Shown here piece by piece: positions 39,523-49,064 of a stretch of 64,000 nt of DNA. This DNA is from Saprolegnia diclina VS20 (Eukaryota > Oomycota > Saprolegniomycetes > Saprolegniales > Saprolegniaceae): the NCBI RefSeq assembly GCF_000281045.1, contig NW_008246118.1, positions 167,417-231,416 on the forward strand, written 5' to 3'. How positions within the stretch are numbered: the stretch's first letter is position 1; each line of letters opens with the position of its first letter. A model generated the notes under the pieces. The model saw only the letters and a program-made list of their open reading frames with translations, was not told where the DNA came from and made no database searches. Both the position numbers and the translations under genes were made by a program.

Positions 39523-40023
39523 ATGCAGTGGATTACAACAGCCCTCGCTCTCTCGACGGTGGTCGCGCGTCCTGCCTACGTCATTCGGCTCCCAAACGGT
39601 GGCAACGTGCCTGGGGTCCCAGCCCTTGGCCACGCCGACCCCGACGGCCGCGACCGCAGCCTCAACGCGTTTGGCAACGCCTTTAGCAAGTACGGTTCAT
39701 CATGGACCAAGACGCTCTGCCAGCTCGACTCGGACGGCGACGGCGCGACGAACGGCGAGGAGCTTTTGGACCCTTGCTGCACTTGGACGCAAGGCGGGAG
39801 CCTCGCGCTGTCGTCCTTCACACCGACCGACCCTGGTGTGAAGAATCCTTTCTCCAGCGACCAACTCGCGGCGCTCAAGTGCGGCAGCAACGCGACCATG
39901 CCGCCATCGTCGGTGGCAGTGCCGAGTTCCAGTAGCTCGAAAACGAGTGACAGTAGCGTCACGCTCTCGTGGTCGAGTCTGTCTGTTCTTGGCACGACAC
40001 TAGTAGTAGTGTTGGCGGTGTAG
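39523..40023 (+). CDS. Secreted temptin-like protein, copy B (GPI tail)
   Basis: 166 residues from the ATG at 39523. Short signal peptide (M-Q-W-I-T-T-A-L-A-L-S-T-V-V-A-R), temptin-like domain with the same Cys pattern as copy A, Ser-rich stalk and hydrophobic GPI-type C-terminus. The core of the two copies is almost identical: I count four differences in 99 bases between 38713-38811 and 39706-39804, while flanks and stalks differ much more. This points to gene conversion or strong constraint on the core. An upstream frame reaches to 39193 but has no support as coding. Confidence 0.86.
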   Translation: MQWITTALALSTVVARPAYVIRLPNGGNVPGVPALGHADPDGRDRSLNAFGNAFSKYGSSWTKTLCQLDSDGDGATNGEELLDPCCTWTQGGSLALSSFTPTDPGVKNPFSSDQLAALKCGSNATMPPSSVAVPSSSSSKTSDSSVTLSWSSLSVLGTTLVVVLAV

Positions 40024-40281
40024 TAGTCGATTGCTAATATACAAAGCCATCAACACGTTTGACGATCGTTGGTCAACTGGAATAGGGCATAGAATGGCCT
40101 GGTGGCTGGACAGCACAAGAAGACCCAATGACAGGTACTAATGACGAGCCCATTGACGGTCCGCGCTATTCGCGTGGCGATGTGTTGTATAGGAAGTCCA
40201 TGTTATAGCGACCGAAGCAGCGTCGTTGGTGGCCATGAGAGTAAGTACTTTGCATTTAGCACTCGCCTCAACAGTTCCACA

Positions 40282-40965
40282 ATGCACTCGATCATCGCTC
40301 TCCTCTTTGCTGCTCTCGCCGCCGTCGTTGCTGGGCAAGACGCCACCGCCGCTCCGATGCCGGCCACCTTGGTCAGCGCGACGCCTAGCCAAGACGCGTC
40401 AAGCACCGGCAGCCTCGATGCGTCCACGCCGCTCACAGCTGGGTCGAACGGTCATGAAGGCGATGACGGCACGGACAAAACTCGTCTGGGCGGCAACTAC
40501 GCGAACCAGGCCGGCAAGTACGACAACAAGGGCGGCAACTATGGCCATCAGGACGGCGACTATGGCTACAAGCCCGATGGATACGGGACCCAAGCTGGCA
40601 ACTACGGGAACCAGGGTGTTGGCTACGGTGAGCGCGGTGCCATCAACAAAGGTGCTGGCTATGGCCACCAAGACCTCGGCTACGGCCACCAAGCTACCAA
40701 CTACGGCACCGGGTACGGGAACCAAGGTGCTGGTTACGGCGACCACAACATCGGCTACGGCAACCAAGGCGTGGGTTACGGCAACGGTGGCGCCACGTAT
40801 GACAACAACTACGGGGATCGTGGGTACGGCCGCTCCAACGTCCGGGGCGCCACTGGCGCTGGCTACGACGCGCGCCAGACGTACGGTGGGCCGAGCTACG
40901 GTAGTGCTCGCCAAGACTACGGGAAGTATGGCCGCGTTGACAAGGATGCGTATCTTCGCCGCTAG
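40282..40965 (+). CDS. Secreted Gly/Tyr-rich repeat protein
   Basis: 227 residues from the ATG at 40282, which begins a clear signal peptide (H-S-I-I-A-L-L-F-A-A-L-A-A-V-V-A-G). After a Thr/Ser/Ala stretch the rest is built of imperfect Gly-Tyr units such as G-Y-G-N-Q-G, G-Y-G-H-Q and N-Y-G-x-Q, at 6-9 residue spacing, for about 130 residues; the end is basic (K-D-A-Y-L-R-R). No cysteine follows the signal peptide. Such Gly/Tyr-rich proteins form elastic, wall or adhesive matrices, with tyrosines open to cross-linking; structural extracellular use is inferred. The frame extends 47 codons upstream to 40141, but the signal peptide argues for the later ATG. Confidence 0.85.
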   Translation: MHSIIALLFAALAAVVAGQDATAAPMPATLVSATPSQDASSTGSLDASTPLTAGSNGHEGDDGTDKTRLGGNYANQAGKYDNKGGNYGHQDGDYGYKPDGYGTQAGNYGNQGVGYGERGAINKGAGYGHQDLGYGHQATNYGTGYGNQGAGYGDHNIGYGNQGVGYGNGGATYDNNYGDRGYGRSNVRGATGAGYDARQTYGGPSYGSARQDYGKYGRVDKDAYLRR

Positions 40966-41179
40966 TCGGTCGGCGCAAGGCTAACGTTTGTCGCTAAGAT
41001 GTACACTATTGTCAATAGCCATTTTTCTAAAACGGTCATTAATGTCCTTGCCCTACGAGTCGCGAGTCTTGCACAGCACCGCTCCATTGGCATCGTCGTA
41101 CATATGCGAGAACGACGCGAAAGGTACGTTTTCAAAGTGATGTTAGTAGAATAGTAGGTGGTTGGATGGCTGCTTCTTC

Positions 41180-41692
41180 TTACGCCAAGACCTTGGCGAT
41201 TTGGTACGCGCGCTTGAGTTTCCGGCGCAGGAGCTTCTGCTCGAGCGTCTGCTCGGCCTCGGGCACCTTCTCGCCGTCGTCCTTGGTTGCGTCGACGACG
41301 TCTTGGGCTTCGCGAAGCACGCGGTCGCGCGCCGTGCCCTGCATGCCGCCGAGGTACTCCAGCACGATCGTAAACAGCGCCTTGTTGACGACGTCGGCGC
41401 GGTACATCCAGCGCAAAATCCACACCTGCTTGGCCTTCTTGAAGCGCCAAATCGGCTCGCCCGTCTCGGTCTTGGCGCTCGGGTCGGCCGTCAGCTTTTG
41501 CCACTGTTCGAGGTAGTACTTGGCCTCCTGGATGAGCTCGGGCGTCGGCTTATTCTCCGTGTCGTTGCTGTTGCCCGTCGCAGGCACCGGCGCCTCGCCG
41601 TCGGCGGTCGCCTCGGCCTTCTTGTCCGCCTTCTTGTCGGCCTTGAAGCGCTTCTTGGCTCCGTCGCCCGTGTTGCGGCGTCGCTTGACCAT
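41180..41692 (-). CDS. WKF-domain protein, C7orf50-like
   Basis: 170 residues from the ATG at 41692. N-terminus is basic (V-K-R-R-R-N, then Lys-rich), typical of nucleolar proteins. The C-terminal half matches the WKF domain (formerly DUF2373) of human C7orf50: W-R-F-K-K-A-K-Q-V-W-I-L, R-W-M-Y, then L-E-Y-L-G-G-M-Q-G-T-A-R. It ends in a helical Lys/Arg-rich segment. The domain occurs in nucleolar proteins linked to ribosome assembly and RNA binding, so a nucleolar role is likely. The open frame continues to 41947, but the promoter with several CCAAT boxes lies there and the first ATG is 41692. Confidence 0.82.
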   Translation of the reverse strand: MVKRRRNTGDGAKKRFKADKKADKKAEATADGEAPVPATGNSNDTENKPTPELIQEAKYYLEQWQKLTADPSAKTETGEPIWRFKKAKQVWILRWMYRADVVNKALFTIVLEYLGGMQGTARDRVLREAQDVVDATKDDGEKVPEAEQTLEQKLLRRKLKRAYQIAKVLA

Positions 41693-41698
41693 GATAAT

Positions 41699-41789
41699 TC
41701 GATTGGGCTCTGCGCGATAGCTCTGCGCGATTGGTTCCAAGCATACGCGAGGCCATTGGCTGAAAGCTCGGGAGCGTTGAGCCAATCCG
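41699..41789. promoter_or_regulatory. Four CCAAT boxes before the C7orf50-like gene
   Basis: GATTGGG (41701), GATTGGTT (about 41729), CCATTGGCTGAAAG (41752-41765) and GAGCCAATCC (about 41779) are spaced roughly 25-30 bases apart, about two to three helical turns. This density is the highest in the window. Role in transcription is inferred. Confidence 0.5.
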
Positions 41790-41855
41790 AGTGCGCCATT
41801 CGCCCCGGTGATCTTGGTGCAAAATGACGCGGAGTCGCGCAGTCGCAACACCGCA

Positions 41856-41880
41856 GAGGTCTCTCGGACCGAGAGACCTC
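41856..41880. repeat. 12-bp perfect inverted repeat with one-base centre
   Basis: GAGGTCTCTCGG and CCGAGAGACCTC are exact reverse complements around a single A. It lies in the shared promoter of two divergent genes, 164 bases before one ATG and 274 before the other. A symmetrical binding site for a dimeric regulator is the simplest reading. Confidence 0.6.
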
Positions 41881-42153
41881 GCCAGACGTGGTACCAGCAT
41901 ATAGATCGTCGTACCAGGATATCTACTGCATCGACAGCCGACGCCATCTGTTCTGCAACGACAGCGAATGCCCACCACGCTAGCTCGAACCAAGCAAGTC
42001 GAAGGCCAATTCATCGGCTCACGAGACGACGTGAGCATGCCAAAGTTGCGCCAAAACTTAGGCGCCGTGTTGTCGAGCGTGGTAGAACTTAGAACGTCCG
42101 ACTCAGACGAGCGCCTTTCTCTCTAAACATAGCTTCCTGCACGTTACACCCCG

Positions 42154-44492
42154 ATGGTCTCGTCGTCGCGGGGCGAGTCCAGCCTCGGGCTCGGCATCGA
42201 CGCCGCGTTCCTTGTACGTCGTCGGCACCTCTGGGCCTTCTCGCTCTCGATTGTTCTAAGCGGTCAGTACCTCGCTCGCTGGGACGCGTCCGACGCCACG
42301 CTCGCCGGTGTCACCTACCTGCTTCTCGCGTCGGCGTTCTACAGTATGAGCGTCTGCACAAGCGACTTGCTTGCAGCAATACCCTTCTCTGGCGGCGCGT
42401 TTGGCCTCGCGCGCGTCGCTATCGGCTTTTACGGCGGGTACCTCGTCGCCATAGCCGAGTGCTTCGAGTACGTTCTCTGCACGGCCGACGCGGTGCAGTC
42501 TCTCGGTGCAACCATCGCGCTCGTATCGCCCGACAGCACTCCGTTTCTTCCGATCGCGTACCTTGTCATCTATGTGCTGCTGACGCGCCTGCACTTGGTG
42601 GGCGGCCCCAGCGTCTGGAACACCTACACTGTCCTCGCAGCAACCACGATCTTGGGGCTACTCATGTACATCTGCAGCAGCGTTCCGCAGCTCGAACGGC
42701 GGTCGCTGCGGACAAAGAGCGGGTGGAGCTCGGGGTTTGAACTCGCGGCGCTCGCACCGTCGCAAATGCGGCTCTTCATGGGGCTTGAGTGCCTCAACCT
42801 CTGCGGCCAGGACGTTGACGACCCGCAGATCACACTCCCGATCGTCAAGCGCCGGGCTATGCGCGTCGCAGTTGCATCATCCTTTGTCCTCGGTAGCATC
42901 ACAGTCGTCTTTGCCCCTTTGCGCTGGACGGCCCCGTCCCAGTACCCGCCGCTCGCCCCCGGGTTCGCCGACAGCTGGGGCGTCTCGATGCAAGTTGCCT
43001 CCTTCCTCTCGGTGCCAAGCATGCTGGCCAGCGCTCTTTGCTTTATGCACGGCTATAGCCGCGTGCTCTCGTACATGGGCTCGTCGCGCTTGGTGCACCG
43101 GTCGCTTCGGCGGCGCGTCGGTCGGCACCGGACACCGCGCCGCGCCCTCTACGTCGGCTCGGCGCTCAGCATCCTCGCGTGCCTCACCTCGCACTATCTT
43201 CCCTTGTTTTGCCTGCGGTCGTGCGCCGCGGCGTGCGCGTCCATCATGTACATGGCGCAGTGCTACGGGTACATTTACTTTACTATGTCGGTGCAACGGC
43301 AGGCGTCGGCGGTGGCGCGCGGCGCCGTCGCCCGTCGCCGGTTCGCCGCCGGGTATGCGACGGTTGTGTTTGGTGCTTGCTTTGTCGCGTGCTGTGCCAC
43401 AGCGCTGCCGTCCGCCCCCGAGTACTCCAACGTCGTCGTCGTCGGTGTTTTGGCCAGCGTCACGCTCTTGTGCTCGGTCTACTACTATAATGTTGTGAAA
43501 TCGTCGCAGCTCTTTTCGGAGCACGAACGCCGGAGCTTGATGGTCGCCCACATCATTGTGTGTACGTTAGTCGTGGCGACGGGGCGACACGAGTGTCTCA
43601 TAGCATATATCCTATTCTAGTTAATAAGAACAAGCTGCGGCAGTCGACGCAACGACTCAAGAAGATCATCACGAGCCAGAGAGCCGCCATGTACATCAAA
43701 CGCGCGTCGCTGGGCACGACGACGGTGCCGACGGTGCAGCCGGCGACGGCCGAGCTACTGCGCCGAAAGACTGCCAACGATATCCCGCTCAAGGACGCAT
43801 CAGAAAGCAGCAAGGACTTGAAGATGGCACCCGAGCTAGCCCGCGCCACTACTGACCTAACAGTAGCCGCCAACTCTGATACCAAGTCCGATGAAGGACT
43901 CGAGCGAACCATGTCGGCGCACAAGGTCATGCCGACGCTAACGCGTCACTACACCGTGTCGGACATTCGTGACGACCGGCGGTCGAGCTTTTCGATCCAA
44001 GCAAACCGAGGCACGGACCGTCGACCGAGCTTCTCGATCAAGTCGAGTCTCAACGAGCGTCGCCCAAGCTTCTCCATCAAGTCGAGTTTGGCGGACCGAC
44101 GCCAAAGCTTCTCGCTCAAACCAAGCTTCCAGGATAGACGGCCGAGCTTCTCGATCAAGCCGAACCTCAACGACCGCCGACTTAGCTTCTCCATCAAGCC
44201 CAGTCTAAGCGAACGTCGCTTGAGCTTCTCCATTCAAGGCGCGGGGGCAGAGCGTCGCCCGAGTATCTCGCTTCAAGGCGACGGCGTCGACCGTCGTCCA
44301 AGCTTTTCGCTGAGCGGCGACGGCCGGCGAAGCAGTGCGGCTGGACGCCACGGCGCGCTGCGCTCGATTCTTGGCAAACAGCACCTCGGCTCTGCGCGCG
44401 TCACGGATCTCGCAGTGCTCTTCCAAGACGACGCCGAAGACGACGAGGACGACGACGACGATGGCTGCATCCCGATACCGCCGCTTCCGTAG
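42154..44492 (+). CDS. APC-type permease with long RRxS-repeat tail
   Basis: Exons 42154-43561 and 43621-44492 join in frame (59-nt intron) to 759 residues. The first ~465 residues have about twelve membrane segments. F-S-G-G-A-F-G-L-A-R in the second segment and G-L-E-C-L-N-L-C-G-Q-D-V in the middle fit the amino acid-polyamine-organocation permeases, close to the ethanolamine-permease-like group common in oomycetes. The remaining ~290 residues form a cytosolic tail. Between about residues 595 and 720 it has ten units of 9-14 residues around D-R-R-P-S-F-S-I-K, each presenting an R-R-x-S basophilic kinase site; it ends with an acidic Asp/Glu run. This looks like a multi-site phospho-switch for transport or sensing. 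The substrate is not determined. Confidence 0.85.
43972..44345 (+). repeat. In-frame tandem repeat coding for RRxSFSI units
   Basis: Ten degenerate copies of a 27-42-base unit, each coding for D/E-R-R-x-S-F-S-(I/L). Most units are 39-42 bases. Third positions vary between units while the R-R-x-S residues stay, so the protein sequence seems to be under selection. Confidence 0.75.
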
Positions 44493-44736
44493 TAGTCGCT
44501 CGTAGACTTGGTTGTTGGTGGCCGTAACCTGGGATGCTTCCTCACAGCAACTCGTATACTTGGTGCACCCGCATCCTTCTTTCGGTCAAACCTCGTCGCT
44601 CGTTCAAGAAAAAACTACATGCTCGAAGAAATACGTAACCCTAATCCGCGAGGGGTAGGGTTCTATTTCGAGGTGATGTGCATCGTCTATAGTTAGAGAA
44701 AGGCAGCACTTCCACTTCACAAACATAATAGCGTGG

Positions 44737-45427
44737 ATGTGGCGCACCTTGCGGCTCACCGCGGCCGGAGTCGTCACGTGTACCGCCCTCCAGTTCTACG
44801 TACCCGCGGCGCCCAACGCTGATGCCCCAGATCCCAAGCATGTGTCGACGACCAATCAATTCAATGCCCAGCGGCTCGTGGACGTCACCAACGTCCTGCG
44901 TGTTGCCCACGGCCTCAACGTAGTCGCCTGAAACACCGAGCTGAGTGCCAAGCTCCAGTCGTTTGCGAATTCGTGTCCGGGCTTTGTGCACGGAGGCCCC
45001 CAAGGGTTTCAGAATCTGGCCGGCAATTTCGAGTCGTGCCAAACGTCGGCGTCGTGCTGGGGCGACCGCACGGGCGCGTGGCAGTGGTATATATGTGACG
45101 CCACTGTAGTTCCTCGTTGACCGACTACGTACTAGGTACGGCGAAGTGGCCAAGTGGAATTTCAAAGCCCAGAAATGCGCGACCGGATCGTGGAGCGATT
45201 GCGGTCACTTCAGCAACATGCTGTCGCCGGGCGTGACGGACATAGGCTGTGCCATGTCCTACTGCCCGTCATCAAGCCCGTACTACAACGTGTGGTGCAA
45301 CTACAACGGCGCGGAGGTCAACCCAATCGTGCCACCGACCACGTACAACGTCGAGATGCTCCAAGCCGCGCTCAAGAACCAGTCGCACGAGCTCTGGACA
45401 GCGCTCCGCCTCGCGACGCCCCCGTGA
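44737..45427 (+). pseudogene. CAP (SCP/PR-1) family gene broken by one stop codon
   Basis: Exons 44737-45086 and 45136-45427 (49-nt intron) form a 213-residue CAP protein except for TGA at 44929-44931. In the CAP gene at 62015 the same position is tryptophan (G-P-V-T-W-N-D-E-L against V-V-A-stop-N-T-E-L), so a single TGG to TGA change explains it. The rest looks intact: signal peptide or anchor at the start, G-G-P-Q-G-F-Q-N-L-A-G-N-F, C-G-H-F-S-N-M and V-W-C-N-Y-N. CAP proteins are secreted and often bind sterols or lipids. Options: very young pseudogene, sequencing error, or stop readthrough. No P/S-rich stalk is present, unlike the paralogue. Confidence 0.78.
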
Positions 45428-45585
45428 ATCCGTCGGCAGCCACCGACGAGGCTTCATGTTATTAATACTACGTAATGCCCCTGCTTATATCTGACCCACT
45501 AAGCTTAGTACATCTCAGTGAAAGGCGTTAGCTTGCGGATTCGAACTGACAATACTGCAGGTGAGGGACGGAGAGCAGGTCGCGT

Positions 45586-46752
45586 TTAGTTGTTAAATTT
45601 GAAGAAGATGATGTCACCGTCCTCGACTTCGTAGTTCTTGCCCTGCTGCTTGAGCTTGCCGGCCTTCTTGACAGCCTCTTCCGAGCCGTGCTCCTTGAGG
45701 TCCGCGAACGACTGGACTTCGGCCATGATGAAGCCCTTCTCAAAGTCCGTGTGGATGACACCGGCGGCCTGGGGCGCCTTGCGACCCTTGCGGACCGTCC
45801 AGCCGCGCACTTCGTCCTTGCCGGCCGTGAAAAAGTGGATCAAACCGAGCGCGTGGTAGCCCGTCTTGAGGATACGCGGCAGAATCGTCTTGTCGTTCGG
45901 GTTGGTCTTTTTGAACTCTTCGAGCGCCCCACCCGACTCGAGGTCCATGAGCTCCATCTCAAACTCGCACGAGAGCGGGATGACGGGCTCGTTGCCGCCG
46001 CGCGACGCGACAAACTCGGCGATGAGCGGGAGGTACTTGTTGCCCTTGCGGAGGTAGTCGCGCTTGCTGACGTTGACAAGGAACACGACCGGCTTGGCCG
46101 TGAGCAGCTGGAGCTGGTTGAGCACATCGACTTCAAAGACGCTCCAGTTGCCAAACGAAATGTCCTTGCCGTCCTGGAGCCACTCGAGGGCCTTGACGAG
46201 CGCCTCGTACTCCATCTTCTTCTCCTTGCCGCCAATGCCACGCTCGACGTTCTTCTTCATGCCATCGGCCTGCTTGGCGACGCGGTCAATGTCCTTGAGG
46301 CGCAGCTCCTGCTGGATGATCTGGATGTCGCGGACCGGGTCGACGTTGCCCTCGACGTGCGTCACGTCCTTCGAGTCGAAGCCACGGACCATGTGGTAGA
46401 TGGCATCGACGGCCTGGATGTGCGAGAGGAAGTTGTTGCCGAGACCGGCACCTTCGGCCGCGCCCTTGACGAGACCAGCGATATCCGTCACGTGGATCAC
46501 CGGGGGCACTTCGCTCGCCGGCTTGTACTTGCTGCAGAGCCAGTTGAAGCGCTGGTCCGGCACCGGAATGATGGCCTGGTTGGGCTCGATCGTGCAGAAC
46601 GGGAAGTTCTCGGCCGGGATGTTGAGCTTCGAGAGCGTGTTGAAGAAGGTACTCTTGCCGACGTTGGGCAGACCCACGATACCGATCTTGACGTTGTTGG
46701 TCGGGCGGCCGAGGTAGACCTTCGGGACTTCTTCCTTCTTCTTGGGCGGCAT
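45586..46752 (-). CDS. OLA1: Obg-like ATPase/GTPase OLA1 (YchF family)
   Basis: 388 residues, single exon, from the ATG at 46752; length matches OLA1 (about 390-400). P-loop G-L-P-N-V-G-K-S-T at residues 27-35, switch D-I-A-G-L-V-K-G-A-A-E-G-A-G-L-G-N-N-F, and the family's altered specificity motif N-V-S-K-R-D in place of the N-K-x-D of true GTPases, which in YchF/OLA1 favours ATP. A coiled helical insertion follows, and the C-terminal TGS domain ends G-D-I-I-F-F-K-F-N. OLA1 is a cytosolic, ribosome-associated regulator of translation and stress. No oddities. Confidence 0.96.
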   Translation of the reverse strand: MPPKKKEEVPKVYLGRPTNNVKIGIVGLPNVGKSTFFNTLSKLNIPAENFPFCTIEPNQAIIPVPDQRFNWLCSKYKPASEVPPVIHVTDIAGLVKGAAEGAGLGNNFLSHIQAVDAIYHMVRGFDSKDVTHVEGNVDPVRDIQIIQQELRLKDIDRVAKQADGMKKNVERGIGGKEKKMEYEALVKALEWLQDGKDISFGNWSVFEVDVLNQLQLLTAKPVVFLVNVSKRDYLRKGNKYLPLIAEFVASRGGNEPVIPLSCEFEMELMDLESGGALEEFKKTNPNDKTILPRILKTGYHALGLIHFFTAGKDEVRGWTVRKGRKAPQAAGVIHTDFEKGFIMAEVQSFADLKEHGSEEAVKKAGKLKQQGKNYEVEDGDIIFFKFNN

Positions 46753-47254
46753 GGGACTTGATGCAAAATGGCGTCGCGGCCAGCCATTGCGATTGCACTT
46801 TCTAACGGAAATACAATGCAATCGAATACAAACATCAAGTAAAGATAAACAATTAGGATTTATTGTCGGCGAATTCGGACGTTGCCGAGGTTGAGACCTA
46901 AATGATCCGAATTTCAAACCGATCGTCCTCGACAGCAGAGGCGGCGACGCACTTGACAGGTAGTTGTACCGATGTCTCCGTTGGAGGTGCGACTATCGCG
47001 CGCTTGCATTTGCCGCCAAATGCTGGCGAGAGAGATGTGTCATTGACGTCAAGACGCCGCTTGGCCCCGGTCGGCTGGCTGCATAAAAGCGTCAATGCAG
47101 CTCCCGCAGTTGCGTCCGATTAGACTAGGACTGAATGCCCGAATTGTAACGAGCCAATGAAAAGGGTTTAACGCAAGCTTTTCACCCAATCGTTCGCGTC
47201 CTCGATTCGACCAATCGGGAGTCCGTCATCAGCAAATCACGCAGATCCCGCAGG
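46753..47254. other. Divergent promoter region between OLA1 and C5orf34-like gene
   Basis: 502 bases with three CCAAT words in the last 110 (see 47154-47217). No coding sequence supported. Confidence 0.5.
47154..47217 (+). promoter_or_regulatory. Three forward CCAAT boxes before C5orf34-like gene
   Basis: GAGCCAATGAAAAG (47154), ACCCAATCG (about 47184) and GACCAATCG (about 47210) lie 45-100 bases before the ATG at 47255, spaced about 28 bases apart. Their regular spacing resembles that before the C7orf50-like gene. Confidence 0.5.
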
Positions 47255-49051
47255 ATGGCACCGTCGAGCACGCTGCCCATCCCGCCCATGGAGGCAGTCC
47301 GCATGCTGCTGCTGCAAGATGGCACGGCGATTGGCAGCTACCAGCGGCCTCTGCGGCGCCACGTCGCCTCATCCTCGCTGCGGTCGTCTCCGGGCTCGCC
47401 GCTGTCCCGGCAAACCGCCGTCTGCCTCGTCCTCGAGCCAGCCGGCCACTGCTTCTCCGTCATTGACGCTTCGGCCTTTGCATCTGGCGCACTCCAGCGC
47501 TATAGCTCCGCCTCGTGTCCGTCTGTCTACATACCGCCTCTGCGGGAGCTCCTTGCGTTCCGGAATCTGCATGCCGGCGACCGACAATTGTACGTGCACG
47601 AGCACCATCTCCGGGACGTACACTGGCGCCAAGGACCTCTTCCGACAACTTTTCGCTGGCGCTGCGGCGGCTTCAAGCTCGAAGCGATGCAATCCGAGTC
47701 GGGAGCGTATGGCGTCGACTCGCTGGATGGCCTTGCCCGCGTCTGCCTGGATGCGACAGGCACCTTCTTTGATGCCACGTGCACTGTCGCAGTCGCTACG
47801 ACCACGGGCGACGGGCCTCGGACGCGCATCACGCGTATCGCGCAGCGCTTCTTCCGGGAAGCGATTCCTTTGCACTGGGCGTACCCGGCTTCAGTTCTTA
47901 TTGCGGCCCACCAAGCCCACCTGACCCACCAGAGCACGTTTTCTATTGACGTCGATTCGCCTTACAAGACGACGCCGGCACCGACCAACAGAGCGTTTAG
48001 CGCGCGGCCGCATTGGGCAGCTGTCGCCATGCGCCCGGACGACTTGCCGACGCCAGCGCTCCTCGCCGTCGACGTCTATGACGTGGGACAGCACGTATCG
48101 GTGCCGGCGACCACACTGCGGCGCCCGCTCGTGGCCGAGTGGACGCGAGACGCTTCGTTCCACGTCCTGCCCACGAGCATCTACGTACGACCTCGCTCGC
48201 ATACTGCATTTAGAAGGCGTCCTTATAGGCGTTGCTGCCGGCCGACAACTCGACCCTGGTGTTTGCCAAAGGGTTCTTCAAGCACTACACGTCCGAGGCG
48301 CCGTTCGAACACTGCTTTACCCTCACGTCGGTGCCACCGCCGACCGCGTCTCGGTTTGCACGAAACTTGCCACCGCTTATAGCTCAACGACACCGCGGTA
48401 GGCTCGCGTACGACCTGACGGCGATTTGCAACACCATGGCCTTTCTACACGAAAGCGCCAACCAGCTGCAACCAGCGCCGTCGGTGCGCGCCTCGTACCT
48501 TGGGCGGGACTCACCGCTTGCATCTCGGTAGATGCCGTTGCCTGCGGTTGATGCGAATGCGGTCGTCGAAGACCAGACGACGGCCGTCGGACGCTTCCGC
48601 GCCTTTGGCGACGGTCGAGTCCGCGTCATCTTCACAGACCGGACGATCGTCGCCGCGGACGCAGCGGGATCGACGGCCTCCCTGCTCTTACCTACCGGTG
48701 TGTCCGTGTCCATCTTGCTATGCGCGCCACCAGACATGTACCAACCGTATGCGCCGTCTCGCCAAGGCGATGGACCAACACGTATATGTTAGATACATCC
48801 ACGCCACCATGAGCTTCCGAACGTGGGCCTACTTGACGCCGCAGGAACGGGCAGCGACGAGCCAGCGCCAATCCGCTGTCGCAAGCCGCGTTGAGGCCGA
48901 GCTCGCCAAAACCCGCGCCTGTCTCGCCGCCGACGTCCCCCGGTGGCACCCGTCGTCGTCGTCCACCACCGACAAGGTCCAAGACGCCCTCCGTGCGACC
49001 CAAGCCCACCTCGAACGCGTCCAGCGCACGCTCCAAGAACGTTCTTTATAA
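47255..49051 (+). CDS. C5orf34-like protein
   Basis: Exons 47255-48184, 48229-48483, 48532-48746 and 48793-49051 join in frame (introns 44, 48, 46 nt) to 552 residues. The layout matches vertebrate C5orf34: an N-terminal strand-rich part opening L-L-L-Q-D-G-T-A, a block with Y-I-P-P-L-R-E-L-L-A-F-R-N, a middle block (L-V-F-A-K-G-F-F-K-H-Y) and a C-terminal block V-G-R-F-R-A-F-G-D-G-R-V-R-V-I-F-T-D-R-T ending P-P-D-M-Y-Q-P-Y-I...S-F-R-T-W-A-Y-L-T. A coiled tail follows. The human protein has no known biochemical function; a link to cilia or flagella would suit its spread but is inference. The stop is only 13 bases from that of the opposite SETD9-like gene. Confidence 0.72.
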
Positions 49052-49064
49052 CACGCACGCCACA

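Larger units (their letters stand above)
41693..42153. other. Bidirectional promoter between C7orf50-like and permease genes
   Basis: 461 bases between divergent starts. It contains four CCAAT/ATTGG words (41701-41786) and a near-perfect 25-base palindrome (41856-41880). No coding sequence supported. Confidence 0.6.

Noticed and set aside
41693-41947. N-terminal extension of the C7orf50-like frame
   Set aside because: No ATG upstream that matches the family, and the segment contains four CCAAT boxes and a palindrome, so it is promoter.
45500-45600. tRNA-like T-loop word (GTTCGAATCC on the minus strand)
   Set aside because: The flanking five-base stem does not pair and no acceptor or D-arm can be formed around it.
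45688-46761. A 357-residue plus-strand frame
   Set aside because: Antisense of OLA1, whose P-loop and TGS motifs are unmistakable.
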